Source: Paracoccus alkanivorans
GTDB taxonomy: Bacteria; Pseudomonadota; Alphaproteobacteria; Rhodobacterales; Rhodobacteraceae
Length of the DNA stretch: 64,000 nucleotides
Assembly (NCBI RefSeq): GCF_003697785.1
Contig: NZ_QOKZ01000009.1
Span: forward strand, 89,636-153,635
Direction of reading: 5' to 3'
The notes beneath the pieces were generated by a model. It saw nothing but the letters and a program-made list of their open reading frames with translations, ran no database searches and had not been told where the DNA came from. The position numbers were made by a program, and so were the translations under genes. Shown here piece by piece: positions 1 to 9,729 of this stretch (positions are counted from its first letter, which is position 1; every line of letters starts with the position of its first letter).

Positions 1-679
1 TGATCGTGCGCTTTGTCTTGGCCTGCAGTTCCAGAAGCTCGTCCTGCAGGCGGGCGCGGATCAACGGATCGAGCGCGCTGAACGGCTCGTCCATCAGCAG
101 GATCGGGGCTTCGGTCGCGAAGGCGCGGGCAAGTCCGACACGCTGCTGCATGCCGCCTGACAATTCCCCGACCTTGCGCTCTGCCCATTCCGTGAGGCCC
201 ACGGTTTCAAGCTGACGGTCCACGCGATCCTGCCGGTCCCGGGCGGATATTCCAGCCAGTTCCAGGCCCAACCCGACATTTTCGCGCACGGTGCGCCATG
301 GCAGCAGGCCGAATTGCTGGAAGACCATCGCCACATGGCGCAAGCGCAGGTCCCGAAGCGAGCGCTTGCCGGCACCGGTGACCGAGATCATCTTGCCGCC
401 GTCCCAGACACGGACCTCGCCCCGGCAAACATCGTTGAGCGCGTTGACCGCGCGCAGCAGGGTGGATTTGCCCGAACCGGACAGGCCCATCAGCACGAGT
501 ATCTCGCCCTGCCGGACATTCACGCTGCAATCATGGACACCCAGGACCTGCCCGGTCTCGGCCTTGATCGCGCCGCGTTCCTGGCCCTGGTCCATCAACG
601 GCAGGGCGGTTTCGGGCCTGTTGCCGAAGACGATGCAGACACGGTCGAATTCGACGGCGTTTGGTGATTGCTCGTTCAT
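1..679 (-). CDS. choV: Choline/glycine betaine ABC transporter ATP-binding subunit (partial)
   Basis: ATPase that powers quaternary-amine import in the inner membrane with ChoW and ChoX. The C-terminus lies beyond the window start; 226 codons are visible. Seen: Walker A (GLSGSGKST, near residue 62), Q-loop (VFQQFGLLPW), ABC signature (LSGGMQQR) and Walker B (ILLMDEPFSALD). The start is the ATG at 679, whose ATGA overlaps the choW stop, so the two are translationally coupled. GSGKST and LSGGMQQRVGLARA fit the ProV/OpuAA family. The substrate is assigned from the neighbours choX and betIBA; glycine betaine or carnitine uptake would look the same. Confidence 0.93.
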   Translation of the reverse strand, partial: MNEQSPNAVEFDRVCIVFGNRPETALPLMDQGQERGAIKAETGQVLGVHDCSVNVRQGEILVLMGLSGSGKSTLLRAVNALNDVCRGEVRVWDGGKMISVTGAGKRSLRDLRLRHVAMVFQQFGLLPWRTVRENVGLGLELAGISARDRQDRVDRQLETVGLTEWAERKVGELSGGMQQRVGLARAFATEAPILLMDEPFSALDPLIRARLQDELLELQAKTKRTI

Positions 680-1524
680 TTCCGGCCCTCCATCCGCAGC
701 ATCCGGTCAAGCATGATCGCCACGATGACGATGACGAAGCCCGATTCGAAACCGAGCGAGGTATTCACGCTGTTCAGCGCCCGCACCACCGGCACGCCAA
801 GGCCCGAGGCCCCGACCAGCGCCGCGATGACCACCATCGACAGCGACAGCATGATCGTCTGGTTCAGCCCGGCCATGATCTGGGGCAGGGCGCTCGGCAA
901 TTCCACCTTCCACAAAAGCTGCCGCGGGGTCGCGCCGAAAGCGGTTGCCGCTTCGATCAGTGGTTCGGGGGTCGAACTGATGCCAAGCTGCGTCAGCCGG
1001 ATCGGCGCGGGCAGCACGAAGATCACCGTGGCCAGCAGGCCCGGCACCATGCCGATGCCGAAGAACACGATGGCCGGGATCAGGTAGACGAAGGTCGGCA
1101 GGGTCTGCATCAGGTCGAGCACCGGGCGCATCCACGCGTAAAGCCGGGGGCGGTGGGCGGCGGCAATGCCGATCGGCACCCCGATCGCCATGCAGACGAT
1201 GCAGGCCGCAAGCACCAGGGTCAGCGATTGCAGCGTCTCTTCCCAGTAGCCCTGGTTGAGCACGAAGAGCAGGCCCAGCCCGATCAGCAGGCAGGTCTTC
1301 CAGCTTCTCTGCAGGGCCCATGTCAGTGCCACCGCCAGCGCGATGAACAGGAAGGGATGCGGATATTCCAGTGCCGCGAGGATACGGCCGATCAGCCATT
1401 CCATGACGCCCGCCACGGTATTGAACAGCCATGTCGCATTCGCGTTCAGCCAGTCGAAAACCGTTTTTGCGGTGTTTCCTACCGGGATCTTGTTGTCGGT
1501 GACCAGGGAGGTCAGCTCTTCCAT
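676..1524 (-). CDS. choW: Choline/glycine betaine ABC transporter permease
   Basis: Inner-membrane permease (282 aa) of the choline importer. It has about six hydrophobic helices and a soluble N-terminal stretch of about 45 residues, as in ProW/OpuAB proteins. The EAA-type loop near residues 185-205 (EPLIEAATAFGATPRQLLWKVELP) is the ATPase contact. Its stop overlaps the choV start by 4 nt. Upstream, 63 nt separate it from the hydrolase gene, so choX, hydrolase, choW and choV probably form one leftward transcript. The family is clear; choline specificity is inferred from context. Confidence 0.93.
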   Translation of the reverse strand: MEELTSLVTDNKIPVGNTAKTVFDWLNANATWLFNTVAGVMEWLIGRILAALEYPHPFLFIALAVALTWALQRSWKTCLLIGLGLLFVLNQGYWEETLQSLTLVLAACIVCMAIGVPIGIAAAHRPRLYAWMRPVLDLMQTLPTFVYLIPAIVFFGIGMVPGLLATVIFVLPAPIRLTQLGISSTPEPLIEAATAFGATPRQLLWKVELPSALPQIMAGLNQTIMLSLSMVVIAALVGASGLGVPVVRALNSVNTSLGFESGFVIVIVAIMLDRMLRMEGRK

Positions 1525-1587
1525 CGGATGTCCTTTCGCTTGCTTGGACCAGCGCCGCTCCGCCCGGATACGGCGCGCCCGGTCTTG

Positions 1588-2484
1588 CTATTGCTGCAGG
1601 AAAGCGGCGATATCCGCCGCAAGCTTGTCCGGTTGTTCCCAGAACATGTTATGGCCCGCACCCTCATAGGTCAGGCGTGTCGCGTCGGGTAAGGCGTCTT
1701 GCAGCCAATCTTGCGTCTCTTTGCCGAACAGCGGGTCCTGATCGCCCCAGAGAACGGCGACCGGCGCTTCGATCCACGGTGCCAGAAGTGTCCAGTCCGT
1801 CGCGCTGAGTGATTGCAGGACGCCCATCCAGACGTGATGCGGAACCTTCGCCCCCTCGGTCCGTTCGCGGTCCAGGAATTCTGCCGGCATCGGGTTGGGA
1901 TTCGAGAACCAGTCGCGCATGAACTGGCTGTCGGGATCGATTTTTTCGGGCAGTCCGGGAACATTGTCCCACAGCCATTGCGTCGGCTCGGCGGGCATCC
2001 GTGTCGTGCTGGAGATCAGCACCAGCCGGTTGACCCTTTCGGGTTCCGTCGCCGCCAGGTAGGCGCTGGTGATCGAGCCAAGCGAATGGCCGACGAGATC
2101 GGCCTGCCCGATCTCCAGCCCATCCATCGCCTTTGCGACATGATAGGCCAGATCGGCCGGGCCGTAGCAGCAATCGGGAGCCGACGAGATCCCGTGGCCA
2201 CGCAGATCTATCGCGACGATCCGGCGGCCGGGCAATGCCTCAGCCAAGGCCGGGGCCATCAGCGACCAACTGCGGCTGTTATCGGTATAGCCATGGACCA
2301 GGACCACCGGAACACCCTCGGCCTCGGCAGGAGGCGCGCCGAGTTCGACATATCCGGCGACCAGTTCCGGGCCGACGGATACCGTCTTGCGTGCGGCGTC
2401 CCAGCCTGCCTGATCCGGTGGCCCGGCCAGGGCCGCGAATGGCAGGGCTGCCGCCGCGACAAGGGCAGCGAATGCCAGCCTCAT
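1588..2484 (-). CDS. Periplasmic alpha/beta hydrolase inside the cho operon
   Basis: Predicted secreted serine hydrolase (298 aa). I chose the ATG at 2484: it gives a signal peptide (MRLAFAALVA... ALA, cleavage near residue 20) and overlaps the choX stop by 4 nt; longer open frame upstream runs into choX. Seen: oxyanion HGY at 64-66, nucleophile elbow GHSLGS with Ser134, acid Asp248 or Asp250 (WGDQDP) and His278 (GAGHNMFW). It sits between the binding protein and permease genes of the choline transporter. Inference: it may release choline or betaine from an ester in the periplasm. Substrate unknown; other alpha/beta-hydrolase activities (lactonase, haloperoxidase-like) are possible. Confidence 0.88.
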   Translation of the reverse strand: MRLAFAALVAAAALPFAALAGPPDQAGWDAARKTVSVGPELVAGYVELGAPPAEAEGVPVVLVHGYTDNSRSWSLMAPALAEALPGRRIVAIDLRGHGISSAPDCCYGPADLAYHVAKAMDGLEIGQADLVGHSLGSITSAYLAATEPERVNRLVLISSTTRMPAEPTQWLWDNVPGLPEKIDPDSQFMRDWFSNPNPMPAEFLDRERTEGAKVPHHVWMGVLQSLSATDWTLLAPWIEAPVAVLWGDQDPLFGKETQDWLQDALPDATRLTYEGAGHNMFWEQPDKLAADIAAFLQQ

Positions 2485-3422
2485 CCCTCCAGCGCCTCGT
2501 TCAAAGCGCCTTGCGGATCGTTGCCATCCGCCGTTGTCACACCATCCAGCCATGGGGTCGCGGCCTCGGGATTGGCCTGCAGCCATTCCTTGGCGGCATC
2601 CATGGGATCCTGGCCGTCATTCAGGATCTTGCCCATGACCTCGTTTTCCATTTCCAGCGTGAATTCCAGGTTTTGCAGGAATTTCCCGACATTGGGGCAT
2701 TCCTCGACATAGCCCGCGCGGGTATTGGTGCGGACTTCGGCGCCGCCAAGGTTGGGGCCGAAGACATCGTCGCCGCCGGTCAGATAGGTCATCTCGAACT
2801 GTGCATTCATCGGATGCGGCTCCCAGCCAAGAAAGACCACCGGCTTGTTCGCGTTGTCGGCGCGCGACACCTGCGCCAGCATCCCCTGCTCGCTCGATTC
2901 GACGACCTCGAAAGTGCCCAGCCCGAATTTGTCCCCGGCCACCATCTCCAGCAACAGGCGGTTGCCGTCATTGCCGGGTTCGATGCCATAGATCTTGCCG
3001 TCGAGTTCGTCCTTGTGCTCGGCGATCTTGCCGAAATCATCGATGCCCAGATCGGCACCCGCCTTGTTGGTGGCCAGCGTGTATTTGGCGCCGGTCAGGT
3101 TGGTGCGGACAGTATCGACGGTGCCGTTCTCGGCATAGGGGCCGATATCGGCCTCCATCGTCGGCATCCAGTTGCCGAGGAACACATCGACATCATCGGT
3201 GGACAGGGCCGTGTAGGTGACCGGCACCGACAGGATCTTGGTCTCGGTCTGGTAACCGATCGCCTGCAGCACGGTCGTGGCCAGAGCGGTCGTCGCGGTG
3301 ATATCGGTCCAGCCGACATCCGAGAAGACGATCTCCTGGCACTGCTCGGGTTCCTGGGCGAGGCCGGCAGTGGTGGTGGCGGCTGTCAGCGCCAGAACGG
3401 CAGTGAAACGGGTAAGGGTCAT
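2481..3422 (-). CDS. choX: Choline ABC transporter substrate-binding protein
   Basis: Periplasmic binding protein (313 aa) delivering choline to ChoVW. The signal peptide covers about residues 1-22 (MTLTRFTAVLAL... GLAQ). The mature part begins with the OpuAC/ChoX-like pattern IVFSDVGWTDITATTALA, and VFLGNWMPTMEADI near residue 80 supplies aromatic ligand-box residues typical of quaternary-amine binders. It is first in the leftward cho operon, divergent from betI. The short intergenic region holds a palindrome that could let BetI control both directions. ChoX is favoured over ProX because of the bet genes alongside. Confidence 0.93.
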   Translation of the reverse strand: MTLTRFTAVLALTAATTTAGLAQEPEQCQEIVFSDVGWTDITATTALATTVLQAIGYQTETKILSVPVTYTALSTDDVDVFLGNWMPTMEADIGPYAENGTVDTVRTNLTGAKYTLATNKAGADLGIDDFGKIAEHKDELDGKIYGIEPGNDGNRLLLEMVAGDKFGLGTFEVVESSEQGMLAQVSRADNANKPVVFLGWEPHPMNAQFEMTYLTGGDDVFGPNLGGAEVRTNTRAGYVEECPNVGKFLQNLEFTLEMENEVMGKILNDGQDPMDAAKEWLQANPEAATPWLDGVTTADGNDPQGALNEALEG

Positions 3423-3440
3423 TATTTGCTCCCTGTGTTC

Positions 3441-3460
3441 TTGATTGACCAGTCAATTAA
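3441..3460. promoter_or_regulatory. Putative BetI operator between choX and betI
   Basis: Near-perfect 20-bp palindrome with core ATTGAC-CA-GTCAAT at 3444-3457. It lies 19 bp upstream of the choX start and about 50 bp upstream of betI. TetR-type regulators such as BetI bind palindromes of this size next to their own gene. A partial half-site (GATTGGTTAGAC) follows at 3462. Binding is inferred. Confidence 0.6.
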
Positions 3461-3511
3461 AGATTGGTTAGACTGCAAAAGCAACCGAAAACTCCGACAA
3501 CGGATATCCAG

Positions 3512-4078
3512 ATGCCGAAACTTGGGGCCGAACCTATCCGAAAAGCCGCCTTAATCAACGCCGCCATTGCCGAAGTGGGGCGGGCGGGATCACTGGACGT
3601 GACGGTGGCGCAGATCGCGCGCGCCGCCGGCATGTCTCCCGCATTGGCCCATCACTATTTCGGCTCGAAAGAACAAATTTTCCTGGCGGCGATGCGCCAT
3701 ATCCTTGCAACATATGGAAAATCCGTGCTCGCGGCCTTGCCGGGGCAGGGTGTGCGCGGACGGCTGGACGCTATCGTGACCGCCAGTTTCGCGCCGCAGA
3801 ATTTCCAGCGCGAAGTGATCAGCGCATGGCTCAATTTTTACGCGCTTTCGCTGCTGAATGAACAGGCGGGCCGCCTGTTGCGGGTCTATCATCGCCGGTT
3901 GCGGTCGAATCTGATCGTGGCGCTGCGGCCCCTGACCGATCATCCCGCGAATATCGCCGACACATTGGGAGCGCTGATCGATGGCGTCTATCTGCGGGCG
4001 GTGCTGACCCGGGGGCCGACCGATGGCGCGGCTGCGCTGAACATCATCAACGACTATCTTGACGAGGCCCTTGCATGA
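3512..4078 (+). CDS. betI: Choline-responsive TetR repressor BetI
   Basis: TetR-family repressor (188 aa) of choline oxidation genes. The ATG at 3512 gives the family-typical beginning [17 protein letters not shown]; the frame is open further upstream but without a family-like N-terminus. Helix-turn-helix residues 26-50 read [27 protein letters not shown]. The C-terminal part ([20 protein letters not shown]) matches the BetI ligand domain. Its TGA overlaps the betB ATG by 4 nt. It probably represses betIBA, and perhaps cho, until choline binds. Confidence 0.93.
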   Translation: MPKLGAEPIRKAALINAAIAEVGRAGSLDVTVAQIARAAGMSPALAHHYFGSKEQIFLAAMRHILATYGKSVLAALPGQGVRGRLDAIVTASFAPQNFQREVISAWLNFYALSLLNEQAGRLLRVYHRRLRSNLIVALRPLTDHPANIADTLGALIDGVYLRAVLTRGPTDGAAALNIINDYLDEALA

Positions 4079-5520
4079 GTCCGACCGCCCAACCCGCCGC
4101 CAGCCTGTTCATCGACGGATGCCCGGTGGAGGGCGAGGGCGCGACGCTGCCGGTTCTCTATCCCTATACCGGCGAAGAGATCGCCAGCCTGCGCGAGGCA
4201 TCAGATGATCAGGTTGCCCATGCCTGCCGGGTCGCGGCGGCGGCGCAGCCTGCCTGGGCCGCGCTGGCGCCGGTCGAACGAGGCCGGGTGCTGACCCGTG
4301 CCGCCGCGATCATCCGCGAACGGAATAAGGAACTGTCGCGGCTGGAAACGCTGGATACCGGCAAGCCGATTCAGGAAACATTGGTGGCCGATTGGGAATC
4401 GGGGGCGCAGGCGCTGGAATTCTTTGGCGGGCTGGCAGCGTCGATTACCGGCCAGATGATCCCCCTGGGACAGGACTGGGCCTATACGCGGCGCGAGCCG
4501 CTTGGCGTCTGCGCGGGTATCGGGGCCTGGAACTATCCCAGCCAGATCGCCTGCTGGAAGGCCGCTCCGGCCCTGGCCATGGGCAATGCCATGGTCTTCA
4601 AGCCCTCCGAGGAAACGCCCCTTGGCGCCTTGAAACTGGCGGAAATCCTCTTGGAGGCGGGGCTTCCCGCAGGGCTCTACAACGTCGTGCAGGGGCGCGG
4701 ACAGGTCGGCGCGGCGCTGACCACCGATCCCAATGTTGCCAAGGTCTCGCTGACCGGCTCGGTGCCCACCGGACGCCGGGTCTATACCGCCGCCGCCGAG
4801 GGGATGCGCCATGTCACCATGGAACTTGGCGGCAAGTCGCCGTTGATCATATTCGACGACGCCAATCTGGAGCATGCGGTCAGCGCGGCGGTGCTGGCGA
4901 ATTTCTATTCCTCGGGGCAGATCTGCTCGAACGGGACGCGGGTGTTTCTGCAAGACGGTATCCGCGAAGCCTTTCTCGATCGCCTTGCCGAGCGTGTCCG
5001 CAATGTCCGCATGGGCGACCCGCTGGATCCCGAGACGCAGCATGGCCCCATCGTCAGCCCCGTGCAGGCCGGGAAAATTCGTGCCGCCATCGCGGCGGGG
5101 GAGGCTGAGGGCGCGCGGCTTCTTTGCGGCGGGCCGGGCGAGGGCGCCTTCGTCCCGCCGACGGTTTTCATCGATGCGTCGGACGAGATGACCATTGCCC
5201 GCGACGAAATCTTCGGCCCGGTCATGACCACCTTGGTCTTCCATGACGAGGAAGAGGTGATCCGCCGCGCCAATGCGACCGGATTCGGGCTTGCGGCGGG
5301 GGTGTTCACGCAGGATCTGAGCCGCGCCCATCGCGTCGTCGGGCGGCTGGAGGCGGGCACCTGCTGGATCAACAGCTACAACCTCACGCCGGTCGAAATG
5401 CCCTTCGGCGGCGTCAAGCTGTCGGGACTGGGCCGCGAAAATTCCGCCGCTGCGATCGAGCATTATTCGCAACTTAAATCCGTCTATGTGGGCATGGGTG
5501 GCGTTGACGCGCCCTACTGA
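4075..5520 (+). CDS. betB: Betaine aldehyde dehydrogenase
   Basis: NAD(P)+-dependent oxidation of betaine aldehyde to glycine betaine, the second step of osmoprotectant synthesis from choline; cytoplasmic. Full length for the ALDH superfamily (481 aa). Seen: [12 protein letters not shown] near 151-162, cofactor Lys in KPSEETP (176), general base Glu250 in MELGGKSP, nucleophile Cys284 in SSGQICSNG, and the ALDH C-terminal [14 protein letters not shown]. Translationally coupled to betI and followed 30 bp later by betA. Assignment as BetB rather than another ALDH rests on this operon. Confidence 0.95.
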   Translation: MSPTAQPAASLFIDGCPVEGEGATLPVLYPYTGEEIASLREASDDQVAHACRVAAAAQPAWAALAPVERGRVLTRAAAIIRERNKELSRLETLDTGKPIQETLVADWESGAQALEFFGGLAASITGQMIPLGQDWAYTRREPLGVCAGIGAWNYPSQIACWKAAPALAMGNAMVFKPSEETPLGALKLAEILLEAGLPAGLYNVVQGRGQVGAALTTDPNVAKVSLTGSVPTGRRVYTAAAEGMRHVTMELGGKSPLIIFDDANLEHAVSAAVLANFYSSGQICSNGTRVFLQDGIREAFLDRLAERVRNVRMGDPLDPETQHGPIVSPVQAGKIRAAIAAGEAEGARLLCGGPGEGAFVPPTVFIDASDEMTIARDEIFGPVMTTLVFHDEEEVIRRANATGFGLAAGVFTQDLSRAHRVVGRLEAGTCWINSYNLTPVEMPFGGVKLSGLGRENSAAAIEHYSQLKSVYVGMGGVDAPY

Positions 5521-5550
5521 TCTGCCCTGCCGTTCTGGAAAGATGCAGCA

Positions 5551-7137
5551 ATGAGCCAATCCGATTATGTCATCATCGGCGCAGGCAGTGCCGGTTGCGC
5601 ACTGGCCTATCGGCTGACCGAGGCGGGCCGCAGCGTCACCCTGATCGAGTTCGGGGGCAGCGATATCGGCCCCTTCATCCAGATGCCCGGCGCTCTCAGC
5701 TATCCGATGAACATGCCCCGTTATGACTGGGGTTTCTCGTCGCAGCCCGAGCCCCATCTGGGAGGAAGGCGGCTGGTCACGCCACGGGGCAAGGTGCTGG
5801 GTGGTTCCTCTTCGATCAACGGTATGGTTTTCGTACGAGGGAACCGCAAGGACTTTGAATACTGGAAGGAATCCGGCGCGACGGGCTGGGGCTATGACGA
5901 TGTGCTGCCCTATTTCAAGCGCATGGAGACATGGCATGGCGGCGTCTCGGAATGGCGCGGGGACAGCGGCCCGCTGCATATCACCCGTGGCAAACGCAAG
6001 AACCCGCTGTTCAACGCCTTCATCGAAGCGGGCACGCAGGCTGGCTGGCCGCGCACGGATGATTACAACGGCGAGCATCAGGAGGGTTTCGGCCCGATGG
6101 AGGCGACCATCTGGAAGGGCCGCCGCTGGTCCGCCGCCAATGCCTATCTGCGCCCGGCCCGCAAGAGCGGCCGGTTACAGGTGATCCGCGCCTTTGCCCG
6201 CCGTATCCTGCTGGACGGCAACCGCGCCTATGGCGTCGAGGTCGAGCGCAAGGGCCGGATCGAGAGTATCACCGCGGGGCGCGAGGTGATCATCTCGGCC
6301 AGTTCGGTCAATACGCCGAAATTGCTGATGCTGTCGGGTATCGGCCCTGCGGATCACCTGCGCGAACATGGCATCACGCCGCTGGCCGACCGGCCGGGTG
6401 TCGGGGCCAACCTGCAGGACCATCTTGAAATCTACATGCAATACAAGGCGCTGAAGCCGGTCAGCCTGTATACCTATTACAACCTCTTGGGCAAAAGCCG
6501 GGTCGGGATCGAGTGGCTGCTGCAAAAGACCGGCCTTGGCGCGTCGAACCAGTTCGAAAGCTGTGGCTTTATCCGTTCGGGCGAGGATATCGACTATCCG
6601 GATATCCAGTATCACTTCCTGCCGCTGGCGGTGCGCTATGACGGCAAGGCGGCGGCCAAGGGGCATGGGTTCCAGGCTCATGTCGGCCCGATGCGGTCGA
6701 AATCGCGCGGCACCATCCGGCTGGTCTCAGACGATCCGGTGGATGCGCCGGAAATCCGCTTCAACTACATGTCGCATCCCGATGACTGGAAGGAATTCCG
6801 CGCCTGCGTGCGCCTGACTCGTCAGATCTTCGGCCAGAAGGCGTTCGAGGAATATCGTGGTGACGAGATCCAGCCCGGTGCCGATGTGCAAAGCGACGAA
6901 CAGATCGACGCCTTCATCCGCGAACATGCCGAATCCGCGTTTCATCCCTGCGGCACCGCCAGGATCGGCCAGCCGGATGATCCAATGGCCGTGGTCGATC
7001 CCGAGCTTCGCGTTATCGGTGCCGGGAATTTGCGCGTGGCCGACAGCTCGGTCTTTCCGCGCATCACCAATGGCAACCTCAACGGTCCCTCGATCATGAT
7101 CGGAGAAAAGGCCGCCGATCACATCCTGAAAGGATAG
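5551..7137 (+). CDS. betA: Choline dehydrogenase
   Basis: GMC-family flavoprotein (528 aa) oxidising choline to betaine aldehyde, usually membrane-associated and feeding the respiratory chain. Seen: FAD dinucleotide fold (IIGAGSAGC, residues 8-16), GMC signature [13 protein letters not shown] near 85-97, catalytic His in FHPCGTA near 464, and [15 protein letters not shown] near the C-terminus. Last gene of betIBA. The aldehyde it makes is consumed by BetB. Length is slightly below the E. coli enzyme because the C-terminal tail is short. Confidence 0.95.
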   Translation: MSQSDYVIIGAGSAGCALAYRLTEAGRSVTLIEFGGSDIGPFIQMPGALSYPMNMPRYDWGFSSQPEPHLGGRRLVTPRGKVLGGSSSINGMVFVRGNRKDFEYWKESGATGWGYDDVLPYFKRMETWHGGVSEWRGDSGPLHITRGKRKNPLFNAFIEAGTQAGWPRTDDYNGEHQEGFGPMEATIWKGRRWSAANAYLRPARKSGRLQVIRAFARRILLDGNRAYGVEVERKGRIESITAGREVIISASSVNTPKLLMLSGIGPADHLREHGITPLADRPGVGANLQDHLEIYMQYKALKPVSLYTYYNLLGKSRVGIEWLLQKTGLGASNQFESCGFIRSGEDIDYPDIQYHFLPLAVRYDGKAAAKGHGFQAHVGPMRSKSRGTIRLVSDDPVDAPEIRFNYMSHPDDWKEFRACVRLTRQIFGQKAFEEYRGDEIQPGADVQSDEQIDAFIREHAESAFHPCGTARIGQPDDPMAVVDPELRVIGAGNLRVADSSVFPRITNGNLNGPSIMIGEKAADHILKG

Positions 7138-7165
7138 CCCCGCGACCGGGCAGGGGGCCGCGAGA

Positions 7166-8248
7166 TCAAGAAGGCTTCCCCGGTTGCCCGACGGTGACCC
7201 CGGTGAACATTGCCGACAGATCCACCGTATCGCTGTTGTTCAGCGCATCGGCATGATCGTTCAGGAAACTGTCGGCGGCCACGCGCCCGGCCTCTTTCAT
7301 GCGTGCGAGCATCCCAGGCTCCGGCATCATCTTGGAGCGCGCGGACAGGTTGTTCATCAGCGTGTCGTCAAGGATCATGTGGATCAGCGGAACCTTCATC
7401 GCCCGGTCACCCAGGCGATCCTCGGCATCCAGTTTCTTGACGAAGTTGATCGCCCGCAGATCGGCCATCAACGCGGAATTGAAGCTGATCTCGTTGACGC
7501 GGTCAGCAATCTCCACCGGCGTTCTGGGCACACAGTCGCGGATCATCGGGTTGATATTCACGATGACGATATCGCGTGGCAGATGGGAGCGATAGAGCGG
7601 GAACATGGCCGGATTGCCGGTAAAGCCGCCATCCCAGAATGCGTCCGTCTCTCCGGTTTCGGGGTCGCGGATCTCGATCGCGCGGAACAGGCTCGGCAGG
7701 CAGGCCGAGGCCATCACCGCATCGGGTGTCACCCTTCGGCCCGTGAATACACGCATGCGTCCCGTGCGCACATTCGTCGCCGCGACGAATAATTCCGGCC
7801 CCTCTTCGGTGCTGAAATCCGGATAGGGCAATTCGCGCAGAACCGCCGCCAGCGGGTTCACATAGAAGGGGCCGTAATCATAGGGGCTGAAGATGCGGGT
7901 TATGCTGTCCAGCCATGCGGCGGGAGAGAACATCTCGGTCAGGCGGTGAAGCCCGCGCGGCATTGGCATGCGGGAATGCATCCAGCGCACGACATTATTG
8001 TCCGAGATTTCCCCGACCTCGCCCCAGAGCTTGTCGAGATTTTCCCGTGCCGCCCGCCGGCCCTTGGCGCCTTGATACCGCGACAGCCCGGCTTTCAGTG
8101 CCGCGCCGTTCAATGCGCCTGCGGAGGTGCCGGTGATTGCCGCGATCCTGAGCCAGCTTTCGTCCAGAAGCCGGTCGAGAACCCCCCAGGCAAAGGCACC
8201 ATGCGCACCGCCGCCCTGCAGGGCCAGGTTGACATGTTTCTCTTTCAT
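7166..8248 (-). CDS. Patatin-like phospholipase family protein
   Basis: Predicted cytoplasmic lipid acyl hydrolase (360 aa) with a Ser-Asp dyad. Seen: oxyanion motif GGGAHG (12-17), nucleophile elbow GTSAG with Ser42, and DGG with Asp206. There is no signal peptide, and no beta-barrel or T5 secretion domain. The middle (WMHSRMPMPRGLHRLTEMFSPAAWLDSITRIFSPYDYGP) and C-terminal stretches resemble the patatin-family proteins often found near polyhydroxyalkanoate or lipid genes, but no such genes lie nearby. It converges on betA, leaving 28 bp. Substrate unknown. Confidence 0.88.
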   Translation of the reverse strand: MKEKHVNLALQGGGAHGAFAWGVLDRLLDESWLRIAAITGTSAGALNGAALKAGLSRYQGAKGRRAARENLDKLWGEVGEISDNNVVRWMHSRMPMPRGLHRLTEMFSPAAWLDSITRIFSPYDYGPFYVNPLAAVLRELPYPDFSTEEGPELFVAATNVRTGRMRVFTGRRVTPDAVMASACLPSLFRAIEIRDPETGETDAFWDGGFTGNPAMFPLYRSHLPRDIVIVNINPMIRDCVPRTPVEIADRVNEISFNSALMADLRAINFVKKLDAEDRLGDRAMKVPLIHMILDDTLMNNLSARSKMMPEPGMLARMKEAGRVAADSFLNDHADALNNSDTVDLSAMFTGVTVGQPGKPS

Positions 8249-8325
8249 CCCCGGTTCCAGTACTGATTACTCAGATGCACCATAATGCCGGGCTGCATCG
8301 AACCACAAGGCATTGAAAAGGCAAA

Positions 8326-8354
8326 GGCTCCGACCGGGTAGCCCGATCGGAGCC
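8326..8354 (-). terminator. Hairpin terminator downstream of the EF-hand gene
   Basis: Stem GGCTCCGA / TCGGAGCC with inner CGGG/CCCG pairing. On the minus strand it is followed by the T-rich CTTTGCCTTTTC, 23 bp after the stop at 8378. Confidence 0.65.
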
Positions 8355-8377
8355 AACTTGTGCGGATCGAAAAACGA

Positions 8378-8875
8378 TCAGTTCGACACTTCCGTGCCTG
8401 CCTCGACCGATGCGCCCGCTTCGACGTCAGCCTCTGCCGTAGGCAGAACGTTTCCGACGGCCTCAGCCGCGCCTTCCGTGGCCTCGGTAGCCGTCGAGAG
8501 GCCGGTTTCTGCGGCACCGGTGACTGCGCTGCCGGCGGTCGCCAGTCCTTCGGTCGCCTCGGTGGTTGCGGTTTCCGCCGCCGTGGCCGCGCTATCGGCT
8601 GCGGTGGCTGCGCCCTCGGCCGATGCCGCCGCGGAGCTTGCTGCCATCGCCTCGGCCTCCGCAACGCTGATCATCTGGTCGCCATCGCTGTCATATGCTT
8701 CCAGCGTGGCCTCGGCATGAACGCCGAAGCTCGCCTCCAGCTCGGCCGCGTCAAGCTGGCCATCCGCATTCGCATCCAGTTCCGCGAAACCGGCGGCATA
8801 TGCAGGGGTCAGCACCGCCAGGGCTCCCAGGCCGGTCAGGGCAGAGATGATGCCGGCTTTGATCATTGGTTTCAT
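8378..8875 (-). CDS. Secreted EF-hand protein with Ala/Thr-rich tail
   Basis: Small exported protein (165 aa). A signal peptide ends near residue 27 (TPAYAAG). Two EF-hand-like Ca2+ loops follow: DANADGQLDAAE (about 34-45) and DSDGDQMISVAE (about 61-72). The second half (residues 78-165) is almost only Ala, Thr, Glu, Ser and Gly, with repeats such as TEATEGLATAG and TEATEGAAEAVG, so it is probably unfolded. A good leader, EF-hand order and its own terminator support a real gene. Role unknown; calcium binding is inferred from the loops. Confidence 0.82.
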   Translation of the reverse strand: MKPMIKAGIISALTGLGALAVLTPAYAAGFAELDANADGQLDAAELEASFGVHAEATLEAYDSDGDQMISVAEAEAMAASSAAASAEGAATAADSAATAAETATTEATEGLATAGSAVTGAAETGLSTATEATEGAAEAVGNVLPTAEADVEAGASVEAGTEVSN

Positions 8876-9123
8876 GTTGAACTCCTTGATGTTCTTTGTC
8901 TCGACAAGTTTTTGTCCACGAGCCTAACCGGGCACCACAACCGCATGTTCCCATGTGTCGGGAGAATGGATGATTTGAGCGCAATCTTGCTTGAAGTGCG
9001 ACGAGTTCTTGGCCGATTTCAGCCAAAGGCACGCTGAGAGATCGCAGGAAAACCGTTATTCACTCTTCCCGCGAATAGGTTAGGTTGCCGCGCAAGGGCA
9101 GAGCGCAGAGGAAGGATATCGCA

Positions 9124-9729
9124 ATGAAATCGGCCTTGACCCCCGGCTATCACGACACCCCGCCCGGGACGGTCGCAACCGTGGTAACCTCGTTCGAGAT
9201 GCGCGGTGCGCCGCCCTCGCGTCCCGAACGCGGGACAGGGGATTGGCGGCTGGAACGATGGCACGACCCGTCACCGGACGAATATCGCGAACTGTTCCGC
9301 CGTGTGGGCGAGGACTGGCTGTGGTGTTCGCGGCTGATGATGACGGATGAGGAACTGGTGGCAATCATCCATGATCCCAAGGTCGAGATCCGCAGGCTGA
9401 CGGCGCCGAAAGGGGCCGGACTGCTGGAGTTGGATTTCCGGGCCGAGGGTGAATGCGAGCTGGCGTTCTTCGGCCTTGCCCCGGAACTCATCGGCAGCGG
9501 CGCGGGACGCTGGCTGATGAACCGGGCGCTTGAACTGGCCTGGGCCCGGCCTCTGACCCGGCTATGGGTGCATACCTGCACGATGGATCATCCCGGCGCG
9601 GTGGATTTCTACCGTCGCTCCGGTTTCATCCCGATCCGGCGGCAGGTCGAGATCATCCCCGATCCGCGATTGAGCGGCCTGCTGCCGGAACATGTAGCGC
9701 CGCATGTTCCCTGCCTGCCGGTGGGATGA
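9124..9729 (+). CDS. GNAT-family N-acetyltransferase
   Basis: Probable acetyl-CoA-dependent acetyltransferase (201 aa). The ATG at 9124 is preceded by AGGAAGG at a good distance; a longer reading from 9085 lacks this. The acetyl-CoA loop region is LAPELIGSGAGRWLMNRALELAW (about 118-140), with LWVHTCTMDHPGAVDFYRRSGF as the C-terminal GNAT motif B. The acceptor substrate is not evident. It is convergent with prfB, with the two stop codons abutting. Confidence 0.85.
   Translation: MKSALTPGYHDTPPGTVATVVTSFEMRGAPPSRPERGTGDWRLERWHDPSPDEYRELFRRVGEDWLWCSRLMMTDEELVAIIHDPKVEIRRLTAPKGAGLLELDFRAEGECELAFFGLAPELIGSGAGRWLMNRALELAWARPLTRLWVHTCTMDHPGAVDFYRRSGFIPIRRQVEIIPDPRLSGLLPEHVAPHVPCLPVG

Noticed and set aside
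661..1692. Plus-strand open frame opposite choW
   Set aside because: Antisense of a clear permease gene; composition rich in His, Gln, Asp and Arg and without any motif.
2133..3554. Plus-strand open frame opposite choX and the hydrolase
   Set aside because: Shadow of recognised genes; no start signal and implausible composition.
4201..6078. Long open frame (625 codons) on the minus strand opposite betB and betA
   Set aside because: It runs antisense to two well-recognised enzymes, and its His/Arg/Gln-rich composition is the typical shadow of GC-rich coding DNA.
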